Shown: piece after piece, positions 8,002 to 16,111 of the stretch
Numbering within the stretch: the stretch's first letter is position 1
Layout of the letters: every line of letters starts with the position of its first letter
NCBI RefSeq assembly: GCF_003173735.1
Contig: NZ_CP029551.1
Coordinates: 1,603,501 to 1,667,500 of the forward strand
DNA length: 64,000 nucleotides
Origin: Methylobacterium radiodurans
GTDB taxonomy: Bacteria; Pseudomonadota; Alphaproteobacteria; Rhizobiales; Beijerinckiaceae
Reading direction: 5' to 3'
Translations under genes and position numbers: made by a program
The notes under the pieces: generated by a model
Told to the model about the DNA's origin: nothing
The model's database searches: none
Seen by the model: the letters and a program-made list of their open reading frames with translations, nothing else

Positions 8002-8964
8002 GTGCGCGCGGCACGGAGCGTGAGCGGCCCCGCGGACGGACGCGTCGCGGACGCGGTCGCGGGGCACTGGGTCGATCGGCTCGCGCCGCGCTCGGCTCGG
8101 CCCTACCTGCGCCTCGCCCGCATCGACCGGCCTATCGGCTGGTGGCTGCTGCTCCTGCCCTGCTGGTGGTCAGCGGCGCTTGCCGCGACCCGGGCCGACC
8201 ATCCCTGGCCCGATCCCTGGCACCTCGTCCTCTTCCTCGTGGGCGCGGTCGCTATGCGCGGGGCGGGCTCGACCTACAACGACATCGCCGACCGCGACCT
8301 CGACGCGCAGGTCGAGCGCACCCGCTCGCGCCCGCTCCCCTCGGGCCAGGTGCGGACCCGCGCCGCGGCCCTGTTCCTGATCGCGCAGGCGCTGGTCGGC
8401 CTCGCCGTGCTGCTGCAGTTCAACGGCGCGGCGATCCTCTGCGGGCTTTGCTCGCTGGTGCCGGTCGCGATCTACCCGTTCATGAAGCGGGTGATGCCGA
8501 TGCCGCAGGCCGTGCTCGGCCTTGCCTTCGCCTGGGGCGCGCTGATGGGCTGGGTTGCGGTGTTCGGCGCGCTCGGCGTGCCGGCGCTCGCCCTTTATGT
8601 GGGCTCGGTCGCCTGGGTGATCGGCTACGACACGATCTACGCCGTACAGGACATCGAGGACGACGAGATCGCCGGGATCCGCTCCTCGGCCCGCCTGTTC
8701 GGCGACCGGCTGAAGCTGGCCGTGGGGCTCTGCTACGGGCTCGCCGTGCTCGGCGTCGCGCTTGCCGTGCGGGGTGCGGGCGGCGGGCCGCTCGCCTATC
8801 TGGGTGTGCTGGCCTTCGCGGGCCATCTCGCCTGGCAGGTCTGGTCCCTGCGGGAGCGCGACGGGCGCGGAGCACTTGCCCTGTTCCGGTCCAACCGCGG
8901 CGCGGGCCTCGTCCTGTTCGCGGGCCTCGCCGCCGACACGGTGGCGCTCGGCTGGCTGTACTGA
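8002..8964 (+). CDS. ubiA: 4-hydroxybenzoate polyprenyltransferase UbiA
   Basis: 320-residue integral membrane prenyltransferase that attaches the polyprenyl tail to 4-hydroxybenzoate in ubiquinone synthesis. Both aspartate-rich motifs are visible: 'NDIADRDLDAQVERTRSRPLPSG' region (about 93-115) and 'YAVQDIEDDEIAGIRSSA' (about 213-230). There are about nine hydrophobic segments and the family entry 'YLRLARIDRPIGWWLLLLP'. GTG at 8002 gives the longest form; GTG at 8020, preceded by GGAG, would drop six residues and is also plausible. Follows the exported unknown gene by 7 bases. Confidence 0.94.
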   Translation: MRAARSVSGPADGRVADAVAGHWVDRLAPRSARPYLRLARIDRPIGWWLLLLPCWWSAALAATRADHPWPDPWHLVLFLVGAVAMRGAGSTYNDIADRDLDAQVERTRSRPLPSGQVRTRAAALFLIAQALVGLAVLLQFNGAAILCGLCSLVPVAIYPFMKRVMPMPQAVLGLAFAWGALMGWVAVFGALGVPALALYVGSVAWVIGYDTIYAVQDIEDDEIAGIRSSARLFGDRLKLAVGLCYGLAVLGVALAVRGAGGGPLAYLGVLAFAGHLAWQVWSLRERDGRGALALFRSNRGAGLVLFAGLAADTVALGWLY

Positions 8965-8981
8965 CTCTCTCCCCGATCCGC

Positions 8982-9485
8982 TCAGGTCCGGGCGATGATC
9001 TCCTTCTCGCCCCGGTGGATCAGCGGGCGGGCGGGCAGGCGGCCGGTCTTGCGGCGGACGAGGAAGCGCGGGCGCCGGTCGCAGAGCGAGCCGTGGCGGC
9101 GACGCATCCGGATCTTGCCGAGGGCGAGGCGGCCGAGCTGCTGCGAGACCGGGCAGAGCACGCCGTCCTCGCGCACGATCATCCGGGCAAGGCCCGCCTT
9201 CTGCGCAACGTCGCGCCACACGGCCACGACCTCCTCCTCGCAGAACGGGCCCATCTGGTCGAAGATCCGGCCTTCGGCATCGACGAGGGCCAGCATGAAC
9301 CGGTCCTCTCCGCTGATCTCGCTGGCCTCGCCCGCGAAGGCGAGCGCGACGCCCGCGGGCCGGGTACCCTGCTGGGTGGCGCCGAAGATCGGGAGCGCCG
9401 GGAAGGCTGCGGGCCAGACCGGGGCCGCGGCGCCGTCCTGGCAGTGGATCTCGTGCGGGCTCGCCATGGTTTCGAAGGTGTTCAT
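8982..9485 (-). CDS. DUF6101-like protein
   Basis: About 167 residues. The C-terminal basic stretch ('RMRRRHGSLCDRRPRFLVRR', then 'RPLIHRGEKEIIAR') resembles what I recall of DUF6101, a Hyphomicrobiales family of unknown function. The centre has 'GVALAFAGEASEI', 'FMLALVDAEGRIFDQ' and a hydrophilic middle; there is no signal peptide or membrane segment. I prefer the ATG at 9485 (MNTFETM); a GTG at 9557 would add 24 residues of unlikely composition. It converges on ubiA with 17 bases between the stops. Function unknown. Confidence 0.75.
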   Translation of the reverse strand: MNTFETMASPHEIHCQDGAAAPVWPAAFPALPIFGATQQGTRPAGVALAFAGEASEISGEDRFMLALVDAEGRIFDQMGPFCEEEVVAVWRDVAQKAGLARMIVREDGVLCPVSQQLGRLALGKIRMRRRHGSLCDRRPRFLVRRKTGRLPARPLIHRGEKEIIART

Positions 9486-9819
9486 CGGTTCGATGCCCTG
9501 TTGCAAGTGGCGATCTCTGTCGGACCGTCCGTTATGCAGAGCAGATTGGCCGTCCACCTCCCTCGATGACCTTAAGAGCCAGCGTTAAGCGAATCTGGAC
9601 CTGGGCCTTGCTGGCGGAATGCTCAACGCTTCCTTGCCCCGATAGGCCGAATGCGGCGGATGCGAGCGGGGGCCTCGCGCTGCTTGTGGGCCTACGCACC
9701 GCACCTTAGAACGGTGGGAATGCCGGTCTCGCCGGCCCGACCCTCTCACGTCCCGTATCGTCCGGCCCGCCCGCGCGGATCGCCGCGCCGCTTTGGGGCC
9801 GACCCGAACCGGATCACGG
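9486..9819. other. 334-base gene-free interval
   Basis: Divergent intergenic region between the DUF6101-like gene and cysQ. It should hold both promoters. I found no convincing ORF, tRNA or long inverted repeat. A structured small RNA cannot be excluded by eye. Confidence 0.5.
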
Positions 9820-10650
9820 ATGCCCGACTCGATCTCCGCCGCCTCCGTATCCGCGCTGATGCCGGCCCTGCGCGGCGCGCTCCGCGAGGCGGCGGATCTC
9901 GCCCTGCCGTTCTTCCGCCGGGGCGACCAGACCTCGGCGCGGGTCTGGTCGAAGGCCGGCGGCTCGCCGGTGACGGAGGCCGATGTCGCCGTCGACACCT
10001 TTCTGAAGATCCGCCTGAGCGAGCTGGTGCCGCAGGCCGCATGGCTCTCGGAGGAGACGGCCGACGACCACGCCCGGATCGGGCGGGATCTCGTCTGGAT
10101 CGTCGATCCGATCGACGGCACGCGGGCCTTCCTGTCGGGGCACCCGGACTGGTCGATCGCGGTGGCGCTGCTGTCGCGGGGCGAGCCGCTCGTCGGCTTC
10201 GTGCACGCCCCGGTCTGCGGCAAGGCCTACGAGGCCGTCCGCGGGCAGGGCGCCACCTGCAACGGGCAACCGATCCAGGTCTCAGGACGCGCCGAACTGC
10301 CCGGCGCGCGCGTGACCGGCCCCAGGCCGATGTTCGACCGGCTGGAGCGCGGCGTAACGCAGACCGGAGCGGAGCCGGATTTCACGACGATCGAGCGCAT
10401 CCCCTCGCTGGCTCTGCGGCTCGCGCGCGTGGCCGAGGGCGCGATCGATCTCGGCCTGATCACCGCGAATGCGCGGGATTGGGATCTGGCAGGCGCGGAC
10501 CTCGTCCTGCGCGAGGCGGGCGGCAGCGTCCGCGACTTGGCGGGGCAGATGCCGGTCTACAACCGGCCGGAGCCCGTGCACGGCGAACTCGTCGCCGTCC
10601 CGGACAGCTTGCGGGATCAGGCCCTGTCGGCCTGGCAATCGGGCAGCTAG
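9820..10650 (+). CDS. cysQ: 3'(2'),5'-bisphosphate nucleotidase CysQ / inositol-monophosphatase family
   Basis: 276-residue Mg2+/Li+-sensitive phosphatase. The family motifs are complete: 'GSPVTEADVAVD' (48-59), 'WLSEET' with Glu78/Glu79, the metal site 'WIVDPIDGTRAF' (Asp96, Asp99), and the second signature 'WDLAGADLVLREAGG' near 220. CysQ removes the 3' phosphate from PAP formed during sulfate assimilation; inositol monophosphatase is the alternative within the fold. 'FLSGHPDWSIAVAL' is typical of the CysQ branch. I use the ATG at 9820; a TTG at 9793 would add nine residues. Confidence 0.9.
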   Translation: MPDSISAASVSALMPALRGALREAADLALPFFRRGDQTSARVWSKAGGSPVTEADVAVDTFLKIRLSELVPQAAWLSEETADDHARIGRDLVWIVDPIDGTRAFLSGHPDWSIAVALLSRGEPLVGFVHAPVCGKAYEAVRGQGATCNGQPIQVSGRAELPGARVTGPRPMFDRLERGVTQTGAEPDFTTIERIPSLALRLARVAEGAIDLGLITANARDWDLAGADLVLREAGGSVRDLAGQMPVYNRPEPVHGELVAVPDSLRDQALSAWQSGS

Positions 10651-10684
10651 AGAGGCGGCCGGGGACCGAGCCGCCCGGGATCGA

Positions 10685-10915
10685 TCAGATTGTGGCCTCG
10701 CGCAGGCGCAGGGTGTTCGGCGCCAGGCCGAGGCGCTCGGCGAGATGCCAGCGCAGCTCGCGCTGCGAGTGATAGCCGTAGCTGCGATCGATCAGGTGGG
10801 AGAGGTCGGCCTTTTGCCCGGCCCGGGAGGCTTCGTTCAGGCTCTTGACCCGAAAGGTCGGCGCATCGGTGACGGGCGACCGGGCGCCCTTGTGGCGCGT
10901 GTACTCGAATTGCAT
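10685..10915 (-). CDS. Small protein of unknown function
   Basis: 76-residue soluble, basic protein beginning MQFEYTRHKG; 'LIDRSYGYHSQRELRWHLAERLGL' is mostly helical. There is no signal peptide and no recognised motif. Codon use is as GC-rich as its neighbours. It faces cysQ tail to tail (34 bases between stops) and lies downstream of cspA on the same strand with a 212-base gap. The ribosome binding site is weak. The family is not recognised. Confidence 0.6.
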   Translation of the reverse strand: MQFEYTRHKGARSPVTDAPTFRVKSLNEASRAGQKADLSHLIDRSYGYHSQRELRWHLAERLGLAPNTLRLREATI

Positions 10916-11127
10916 GTCTTTTCTTGTTCTGTCCCTTGTCGGCGCAGGTGATACCCGGTTGTCCGGACCCTGCGACTCCGTTTCTTCGGTTTTTGTCGTC
11001 TTAGATTCGTTCGACCGTCCGGCGCGACCGGTCCCGCGGATACGCGTCGGGACGGCAGCGTCGGAGGGCTTCGGCCGGTATCCGGCCGCGTGAGCGGGCT
11101 CTGGTTGCGAGAGCCGCGGAGGGTGCG

Positions 11128-11337
11128 TCAGGCCGCCTGGAGGTTGCCCGCCGCTTCCTTGCCGCTGCGCTTATCGGCCACGATCTCGTAGGAGAGCTTC
11201 TGGCCCTCGACGAGGTTACGCAGCCCCGCGCGCTCGACGGCGGAGATGTGGACGAACACGTCCTTGCCGCCGTCGTCGGGCTGGATGAAGCCGTAGCCCT
11301 TGGTCTCGTTGAACCACTTCACGGTGCCGGTATTCAC
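11128..11337 (-). CDS. Cold-shock domain protein (CspA family)
   Basis: 69-residue single cold-shock domain, an OB-fold single-strand RNA/DNA binder and RNA chaperone. RNP1 'KGYGFI' (13-18) and RNP2 'DVFVH' (26-30) are intact, and '[15 protein letters not shown]' is the family opening. The start is a GTG at 11337 (VNTGTVKW), with GAGG about 10 bases upstream; there is no ATG. The frame stays open upstream but reads through non-conserved sequence. A strong nested hairpin lies 24 bases upstream in the probable 5' UTR (separate entry), which suits the leader-controlled expression known for csp genes. Confidence 0.95.
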   Translation of the reverse strand: MNTGTVKWFNETKGYGFIQPDDGGKDVFVHISAVERAGLRNLVEGQKLSYEIVADKRSGKEAAGNLQAA

Positions 11338-11639
11338 GTATAGTACCTCGTATCGTCCATAAGACGAAAGTTCATGCGTCCGAGGACGCACGTCGCTTCG
11401 TCTTCGAAAGTTTTGCAGAGCAGGCAGGGCGCGAGACGCTGAACCTTCAGGAAGCGTCGGTCTCGATCGGTGGCCCTCCACAGAGATATCTAGGTGGTCC
11501 TTGCGGCCGCAACAAGGCGATACCGCCATCCATTTTCCGTGTCGGCCCGCGACCTTCGCGCCGGGGGGCGTCGCGCGGCCCTGTGAATCGAGGGCGGCGC
11601 GGTGCATATATGGTACGCGTTCAGGCAGTTAGGCGATCC
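11338..11639. other. 302-base divergent regulatory region between csp and an unknown gene
   Basis: Holds the csp leader with the nested hairpin (separate entry) and presumably both promoters. No ORF with a family start is present. I could not place -35/-10 boxes with confidence. Confidence 0.5.
11361..11404 (-). promoter_or_regulatory. Nested hairpin in the csp 5' leader
   Basis: Outer arms AAGACGAA (11361-11368) and TTCGTCTT (11397-11404) are perfect 8-bp complements. Inside them, TGCGTC (11375-11380) and GACGCA (11385-11390) form a 6-bp stem with a CGAG tetraloop on the plus strand (CTCG in the transcript). The structure ends 24 bases before the GTG of the csp gene. It could be a thermosensitive leader or a mRNA stabiliser; which one is inference. 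Confidence 0.6.
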
Positions 11640-12029
11640 ATGGCAGGCATCTCGGTTTCGCTCGAGGGTGCGAACATCCAACTCTCCTTCCAGAAGGACG
11701 ATCAGGCGACGGCCGTGGTGATGGACGCCCGCGCCGCCCGCGCCCTGGTGCGGGCGGTCGGGCAGCTGCTGACCGCGATCGACGACTCGGAGGAGCCGGA
11801 ACTGCCGGAGGATCTGAGCGACGAGGACGTCGCGATGCTCGACGTCACCTCCTCGGCGATCGAGGTCGGCACCGATGAGCAGGGCCAGGCCGTGGTGGCG
11901 TTGCAGGCGGGCGCCCTGCCGCCCTTCCAACTCCGCCTGACCGATGAGGAGGCCCGCCACGTCGCGACGAGCCTCGCCGAGATCCTGAGCGCGCCCCGCG
12001 ACGTGCGGGCCTCGCACGGGGGGCACTGA
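11640..12029 (+). CDS. Acidic protein of unknown function
   Basis: 129 residues from MAGISVSLEG; strongly acidic, with 'EDLSDEDVAMLDVTSSAIEVG' in the middle and 'FQLRLTDEEARHVATSLAEIL' near the end. The pattern of alternating hydrophobics suggests a compact alpha/beta domain. There is no signal peptide, membrane segment or recognised family. An ATG at 11610 in frame would add ten basic residues; neither start has a strong ribosome binding site. Divergent from the csp gene across a 302-base region. Confidence 0.65.
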   Translation: MAGISVSLEGANIQLSFQKDDQATAVVMDARAARALVRAVGQLLTAIDDSEEPELPEDLSDEDVAMLDVTSSAIEVGTDEQGQAVVALQAGALPPFQLRLTDEEARHVATSLAEILSAPRDVRASHGGH

Positions 12030-12083
12030 AGGTCGCTCGCCAGCAGCAGCTTCCTCCCGAATGACAGGGAGGAGCGCGCTCCC

Positions 12084-12290
12084 CTACATCCGCACGCCGG
12101 GATCGGTCGGGGCGCCTGGAAACACGTCGGGCTCGGAGCCCGGACCGCCCGGCTCGCCGATGCCGGGATCGTTCACCGGGTAGGGTGTGCGCGGCCCGGT
12201 CGGGCCGACATCCGGCATCTCGTCTGGCTGGGGCGGCGGCGGCAGATCGCCGGGCGTGGGGTCGGGCGTCGGAAGGCCGGGATTGGCCAT
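12084..12290 (-). CDS. Small proline-rich, probably disordered protein
   Basis: 68 residues, about one third proline with many Gly and Asp (for example 'PTPDPTPGDLPPPPQPDEMP'). It has no signal peptide or hydrophobic segment and almost no predicted order. Support for it being real is the ATG at 12290 with AGGAG about 9 bases upstream and a clean stop. It is divergent from the DJ-1/PfpI gene. No function is known. Confidence 0.6.
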   Translation of the reverse strand: MANPGLPTPDPTPGDLPPPPQPDEMPDVGPTGPRTPYPVNDPGIGEPGGPGSEPDVFPGAPTDPGVRM

Positions 12291-12465
12291 GCGCGGATCT
12301 CCTGGCTGTCGGGTTCTGACTCTCGGGAATGCGGGGGCTAACGGCCGCGCCGCCCGCCTGTTCCGGTCTGAGCGTGACGCGGGGGCGCCCTGCCGACCCC
12401 GGGCGGAACGTCGCCGCACCGGTCCCGTTGCCCGTCCAGTCAACGACGCAACGGGAGAACACGCC

Positions 12466-13044
12466 ATGCCCGACATCAAGCAGTCAAAGGTCCTGATCCT
12501 CGCCACCGATGGCTTCGAGGAGACCGAGCTGACCGTGCCGCTGACCAAGCTGCGGCAGGCGGGCGCGACCGTGCACGTGGTCGCGCCGAAATCCCGCGAG
12601 GCCAAGGAGTCGATCCGCGGCTGGGACAAGACCGACTGGGGCAAGAACGTCGCGGTCGATCACGATCTGGAGGCGGTCGACGTCTCCGCCTACGACGTGC
12701 TCGTCCTGCCGGGCGGCCAGATCAATCCGGACAAGCTACGCCTGGAGCCGCGGGCGCTGGAGGTGATCAAGGGCTTCCTCACCTCCGGTAAGGTCGTCGC
12801 CGCGATCTGCCACGCGCCCTGGCTGCTGATCGAGACCGGCGCCGTGAAGGGCCGCGACGTCACCTCGTTCAGCTCGATCAAGACGGATGTGATCAACGCG
12901 GGTGGGCGCTGGCACGACAAGGAGGTGGTGACCGACCAGGGCATCATCACCAGCCGCAACCCGGGCGACCTCGACGCCTTCGTGGCCAAGATCATCGAGG
13001 AGGTGAAGGAGGGCCGTCACGAGGCTCGCCAGCTCGCCGCCTGA
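12466..13044 (+). CDS. DJ-1/PfpI family protein (type 1 glutamine amidotransferase-like, YhbO type)
   Basis: 192-residue flavodoxin-like protein. Glu18/Glu19 lie in 'ATDGFEETEL', and the nucleophile elbow 'AAICHAPWLL' has Cys115-His116; the Asp/Glu supply of the family is present. YhbO/PfpI members act as protein deglycases or chaperones under stress; older annotations say intracellular protease. 'TSRNPGDLDAFVAKIIEEV' is the usual end. ATG with GGGAG upstream. A bidirectional hairpin terminator separates it from the convergent L,D-transpeptidase. The biochemical activity of this member cannot be read from sequence. Confidence 0.92.
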   Translation: MPDIKQSKVLILATDGFEETELTVPLTKLRQAGATVHVVAPKSREAKESIRGWDKTDWGKNVAVDHDLEAVDVSAYDVLVLPGGQINPDKLRLEPRALEVIKGFLTSGKVVAAICHAPWLLIETGAVKGRDVTSFSSIKTDVINAGGRWHDKEVVTDQGIITSRNPGDLDAFVAKIIEEVKEGRHEARQLAA

Positions 13045-13064
13045 ACCGCGGAAACAACGGTCCG

Positions 13065-13100
13065 AAAAAAAGAGGCCCGCACGCCATTGGCGTGCGGGCC
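13065..13100. terminator. Shared terminator between convergent genes
   Basis: Perfect 12-bp stem (13074-13085 with 13089-13100, loop ATT). A seven-A run at 13065-13071 gives a T7 tail on the minus strand, and TTCT follows on the plus strand. It is strongest as a minus-strand terminator but well placed to stop transcription from the DJ-1/PfpI gene as well. Confidence 0.8.
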
Positions 13101-13130
13101 TTCTGCTTGAACGCTCCGAGGCGCAAGGCC

Positions 13131-14435
13131 TCAGTTCGCCTCCTCGTCGCCGGGCTCGAAGGTCTCCGGCATGGTGGATTCGGCACTGGCGACCGGGGTC
13201 GGCGCGCTGATCGTCGAGGGTACGTTGACGCCGTCGCGCTTGTAGATGTCGTCGCGGAACTGCACGAGGCCGTCCGGGGTCGACCAGGCGGTGATGTAGG
13301 TCCAGTAGACGGGCACCGGCTGGGTCAGCGTCGCGTCGATGCGCTTGCCGCTCTCGATCGCCTGCTCGACCTGCTCGCGGCCCCAGCCGGGCGTGTCCTT
13401 CAACAGCCAGGTGATGTACTCGCGCACATTCTGCACGCGCACGCAGCCCGAGGAGATGAAGCGGAAATCGTCGCCGAACACGCCCTTGGTGTTCGTGTCG
13501 TGCATGAACACGCCGTAGGGGTTCGGGATGTTGATGCGGACGATGCCCATCGAGTTGAAGTCGGCGCCCGAATCCTGCCGGTAGGTGTAGCGCGTGCCCT
13601 CGTCCGAGAACCAGTTCACCGACTTCGGCGAGATCTCGCCACCACCTGAGAGGATGCGGATCTTGTTGTCGGTGAGGTAGTTCGGATCCTTCTGCATCTT
13701 CGGGATCAGGTCCTTCTTCACGATGGAAGCCGGGACCGTCCAGGTCGGGTTGAAATTGATCTGCGTCGCCTTGGTGTTCATGATCGGCGACTGGCGGTCG
13801 ATCTTGCCGACGCCGGCTGCGTGCAGGGTCACGACCTGTCCATTCTCGACCGTCTGCACCAGCGCGGCCGGGATGTTGGTGATGACGAAGCGGTTGCCGA
13901 GATTGCCCGAGTAGGAGCGCAGGCGCACCGCGTTGATCTCGAGTTGGCGCAAGCGGATGTCCGCCGGCACGTTCATGGCCTGCTGCGTGGCGAGGCTCAT
14001 CGCGCCGGTCTGGCTCAGCCCGTGGCGGGCCTGGAAGCGCTTCACGCCCGCCGCGACGTAGGAATCGTAGACGCCGGACGTGCCGGCCGCCGCGTCGAGG
14101 TCGCCGGTGACGATGAGGCGCTGGCGCACGGCGGCCACCGCCGGACCCTTGGTGCCGATGCGCAGGCGGTCGGCCCCGCTGACCGGCCGCCAGCCACCGC
14201 GGGCCACGATGTCCTTGTAGCGCTCGACCATCTGCTCGGTCGCCGCCACCGTCTGGGGCGACAGGATCGGGGTCGAGGAGCGCTGCACCTGCATGGCGGC
14301 GGGCGAGGCGTAGTCCTGCGCCCACTCGGCCTGGGCGAAGCCGCCCGGGTCGCGGGCGAGGGCGCCGCCCGCGGCTGCGGCGGTGGCGAGGAGCGCGAGG
14401 CTCGTGGAGACCCGCAGGGTTGCCAGTTTCAGCAT
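13131..14435 (-). CDS. L,D-transpeptidase with peptidoglycan-binding domain (YcbB/LdtD type)
   Basis: 434 residues with a signal peptide (MLKLATLRVSTSLALLATAAA, cleavage near 'ALARD'). A PG-binding_1 domain follows about residues 105-170 ('TKGPAVAAVRQRLIVTG', 'VKRFQARHGLSQTG'). The C-terminal YkuD domain has 'GVFMHDTNTKGVFGDD' and the catalytic 'ISSGCVRVQNV'. Such periplasmic enzymes make 3-3 crosslinks, which are abundant in Hyphomicrobiales walls. ATG at 14435 is chosen because the signal peptide starts there; the frame continues upstream without a plausible start. Length and order match the large YcbB-like class. Confidence 0.93.
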   Translation of the reverse strand: MLKLATLRVSTSLALLATAAAAGGALARDPGGFAQAEWAQDYASPAAMQVQRSSTPILSPQTVAATEQMVERYKDIVARGGWRPVSGADRLRIGTKGPAVAAVRQRLIVTGDLDAAAGTSGVYDSYVAAGVKRFQARHGLSQTGAMSLATQQAMNVPADIRLRQLEINAVRLRSYSGNLGNRFVITNIPAALVQTVENGQVVTLHAAGVGKIDRQSPIMNTKATQINFNPTWTVPASIVKKDLIPKMQKDPNYLTDNKIRILSGGGEISPKSVNWFSDEGTRYTYRQDSGADFNSMGIVRINIPNPYGVFMHDTNTKGVFGDDFRFISSGCVRVQNVREYITWLLKDTPGWGREQVEQAIESGKRIDATLTQPVPVYWTYITAWSTPDGLVQFRDDIYKRDGVNVPSTISAPTPVASAESTMPETFEPGDEEAN

Positions 14436-14921
14436 GGGCCGGTGGCTCTGTCCGTCGGAGGGCGAGAACGGGTTCGGCGGGCCGGATCGCCCGCCGCGCC
14501 CCTTGTCGCCGGGGTATCTGGGTACGGTTAAGAACCCATGGGGACCGGGCCAGAATGTGGCGCGCGGGTGCGGCGGCGCACCCGGCACGGCCCCGCCCGG
14601 CGCGGAAGCCGGGTGCTCAAGCGCGGCCGTGGCAGAAAAGCCGCACCATCGCGCCCTGGGAGCGACTTGTCCCGCGCTGGGACGATCCGTTCCCGGCGCG
14701 GTACCGCCATTATCCCCCTGTATCCCCCTGTTCGTATCCCCCTGTTCGCACGCCCGCCGGTGCCCGCCCGCCGCCACAGGTGCGGAGGCGGCACATTAAC
14801 GCTATGTTTAGCTTCCGTTACCGGAACGCCCCGCGGGGCGTTAGGATTGCGTCCACGACCGCGAGATCGGTGTGCGGGTCCTGATGCGGGACGCCGCCCG
14901 AACCGGGGTTCAGGAGGCAAG
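14436..14921. other. 486-base divergent gap between the L,D-transpeptidase gene and rcdA
   Basis: No gene is apparent. It contains a short tandem repeat at 14711-14748 (separate entry) and should carry both promoters. ORFs through it are upstream extensions of the two flanking frames with unlikely composition. Confidence 0.55.
14711..14748 (+). repeat. Short tandem repeat upstream of rcdA
   Basis: One 10-base unit TATCCCCCTG (14711-14720) is followed by two full 14-base units TATCCCCCTGTTCG (14721-14734 and 14735-14748), all exact. It lies about 175 bases before the rcdA ATG. Confidence 0.85.
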
Positions 14922-15446
14922 ATGAGCGGCTTCGACGTCACGTTCCGCGACGAGCGCGACTGGGTGGATTTCGGTCAGACCTATGTGGGCTCGGAGGCCT
15001 TCCGCGCCCTCTTCCGCGACGGCATGGCGCTGGTCGAGGAGACCGCTTCGTATCTCGACGGGGAAGGCCGCGAGGAATCCCGGCTGATCTCGCGCGACGC
15101 CACGCTCTGCTACGCGTCCGAGAGCATGCGACTGACCACGCTGCTGATGCAGGTCGCCTCCTGGCTCCTGGTTCAGCGCGCCGTCTCCGAGGGCGAGCTG
15201 ACGCCGGGTCAGGCGCTGCAGGAGAAGAATCGCGTGCGCCTCGCCGCTGCCGAGCCGCCCAAGCCCGAGAGCTTCAGCCTGCTGCCCGTGCGGCTCCAGA
15301 ACCTGATCCTGCGCACCCGCCGCCTGCACACCCGCATCCTGCACCTCGACGGCCTGATCTCCGAGGACCGCCCCGCCCCGGTGCCGCGCGAGAGCCCGGT
15401 CGCGGCCCAGCAGGGCCTGCTGCGCTCTGTCTTCCAGCACCACTGA
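14922..15446 (+). CDS. rcdA: RcdA, DUF1465 protease adaptor
   Basis: 174-residue helical protein matching DUF1465, the family of Caulobacter RcdA. It opens 'VTFRDERDWVDFGQTYVGS' and has 'SESMRLTTLLMQVASWLLVQRAV' near residues 66-88. RcdA binds the CpdR-primed ClpXP protease and delivers the cell-cycle regulator CtrA and other substrates. CAGGAGG lies directly upstream of the ATG. The last ~25 residues are Pro/Arg-rich and likely flexible, as in family members where the C-terminus is functional. It converges on gapR, another alphaproteobacterial cell-cycle gene. The adaptor role is inferred from the family. Confidence 0.87.
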   Translation: MSGFDVTFRDERDWVDFGQTYVGSEAFRALFRDGMALVEETASYLDGEGREESRLISRDATLCYASESMRLTTLLMQVASWLLVQRAVSEGELTPGQALQEKNRVRLAAAEPPKPESFSLLPVRLQNLILRTRRLHTRILHLDGLISEDRPAPVPRESPVAAQQGLLRSVFQHH

Positions 15447-15575
15447 ATCCGGTCTCGGTCGGGTCACGGCTCGGGAGATGCGCCCCCCTCCTGGCCGCAA
15501 TCTGCCGGATTCACGCGTCGGCCGGACAGGGCGTCGCACCCTGTCCGCCGCGACGGTTCGTCGATCGAGCGCCGC

Positions 15576-15857
15576 TCAGGCCGCTTGGGCGATCGGGGCC
15601 GGGCTCGGCGCGTCCATGGCGCGCAGGTAGAGTTCCAGCAGGCTCTCCTGCTCGTCGCGCTCGTCCTTGTCCTGCTTGCGCAGCTTCAGGATCTCCTTCA
15701 GCACCTTCACGTCGAGGCCTTCGCCCTTCGCCTCGGCGAAGATCTCCTTCTTGGCCTCCATCAGGTCCTTGATCTCCTCGTCGAGCCGCTCGATGCGCTC
15801 GATGATGGAGCGGATTCGGTCGCCCGCGACGCCCACGGTATCGATCGTGTCGGACAT
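15576..15857 (-). CDS. gapR: GapR nucleoid-associated protein (DUF2312)
   Basis: 93-residue coiled-coil protein with the family core 'DRIRSIIERIERLDEEIKD', 'EAKGEGLDVKVLKEILKLR' and 'LLELYLRA'. GapR of Caulobacter is an essential DNA-binding protein that clamps overtwisted DNA ahead of replication and transcription forks and stimulates topoisomerases. The ATG at 15857 has AGGGAG upstream; an in-frame start 40 codons earlier adds unrelated sequence. The usual family length is about 90. Convergent with rcdA. Confidence 0.92.
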   Translation of the reverse strand: MSDTIDTVGVAGDRIRSIIERIERLDEEIKDLMEAKKEIFAEAKGEGLDVKVLKEILKLRKQDKDERDEQESLLELYLRAMDAPSPAPIAQAA

Positions 15858-16111
15858 GCTCACTCCCTGGCTGATCCGGGCCGCACCCTCTCGGAACAGG
15901 CTCACCAGAGCGTTAACGGCGCCGGTCCGGCGGTCCGCCCGCGACGCGCGGCACCCTCCAGGGCTCCGCCGCGGCAAGTGCTCGGCGTGATTGAAATGGG
16001 GATCTGTGCTGCGTATCGTTCGCTCGGAACGTAAAATTCAAGTCGAGCGCGCTTTCTAACAAAGGTTTGTTTCTCGAAAGCGCCGGGACTTGGTGCTGCG
16101 AGGGCAGGAGT

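Noticed and set aside
9486..9819. Possible 6S or other structured RNA in the cysQ gap
   Set aside because: I could not fold a convincing conserved structure or recognise core sequences; covariance search would decide.
14711..14748. CRISPR-like array
   Set aside because: Units are only 10-14 bases and directly abutting, with no spacers and no cas genes in the window.
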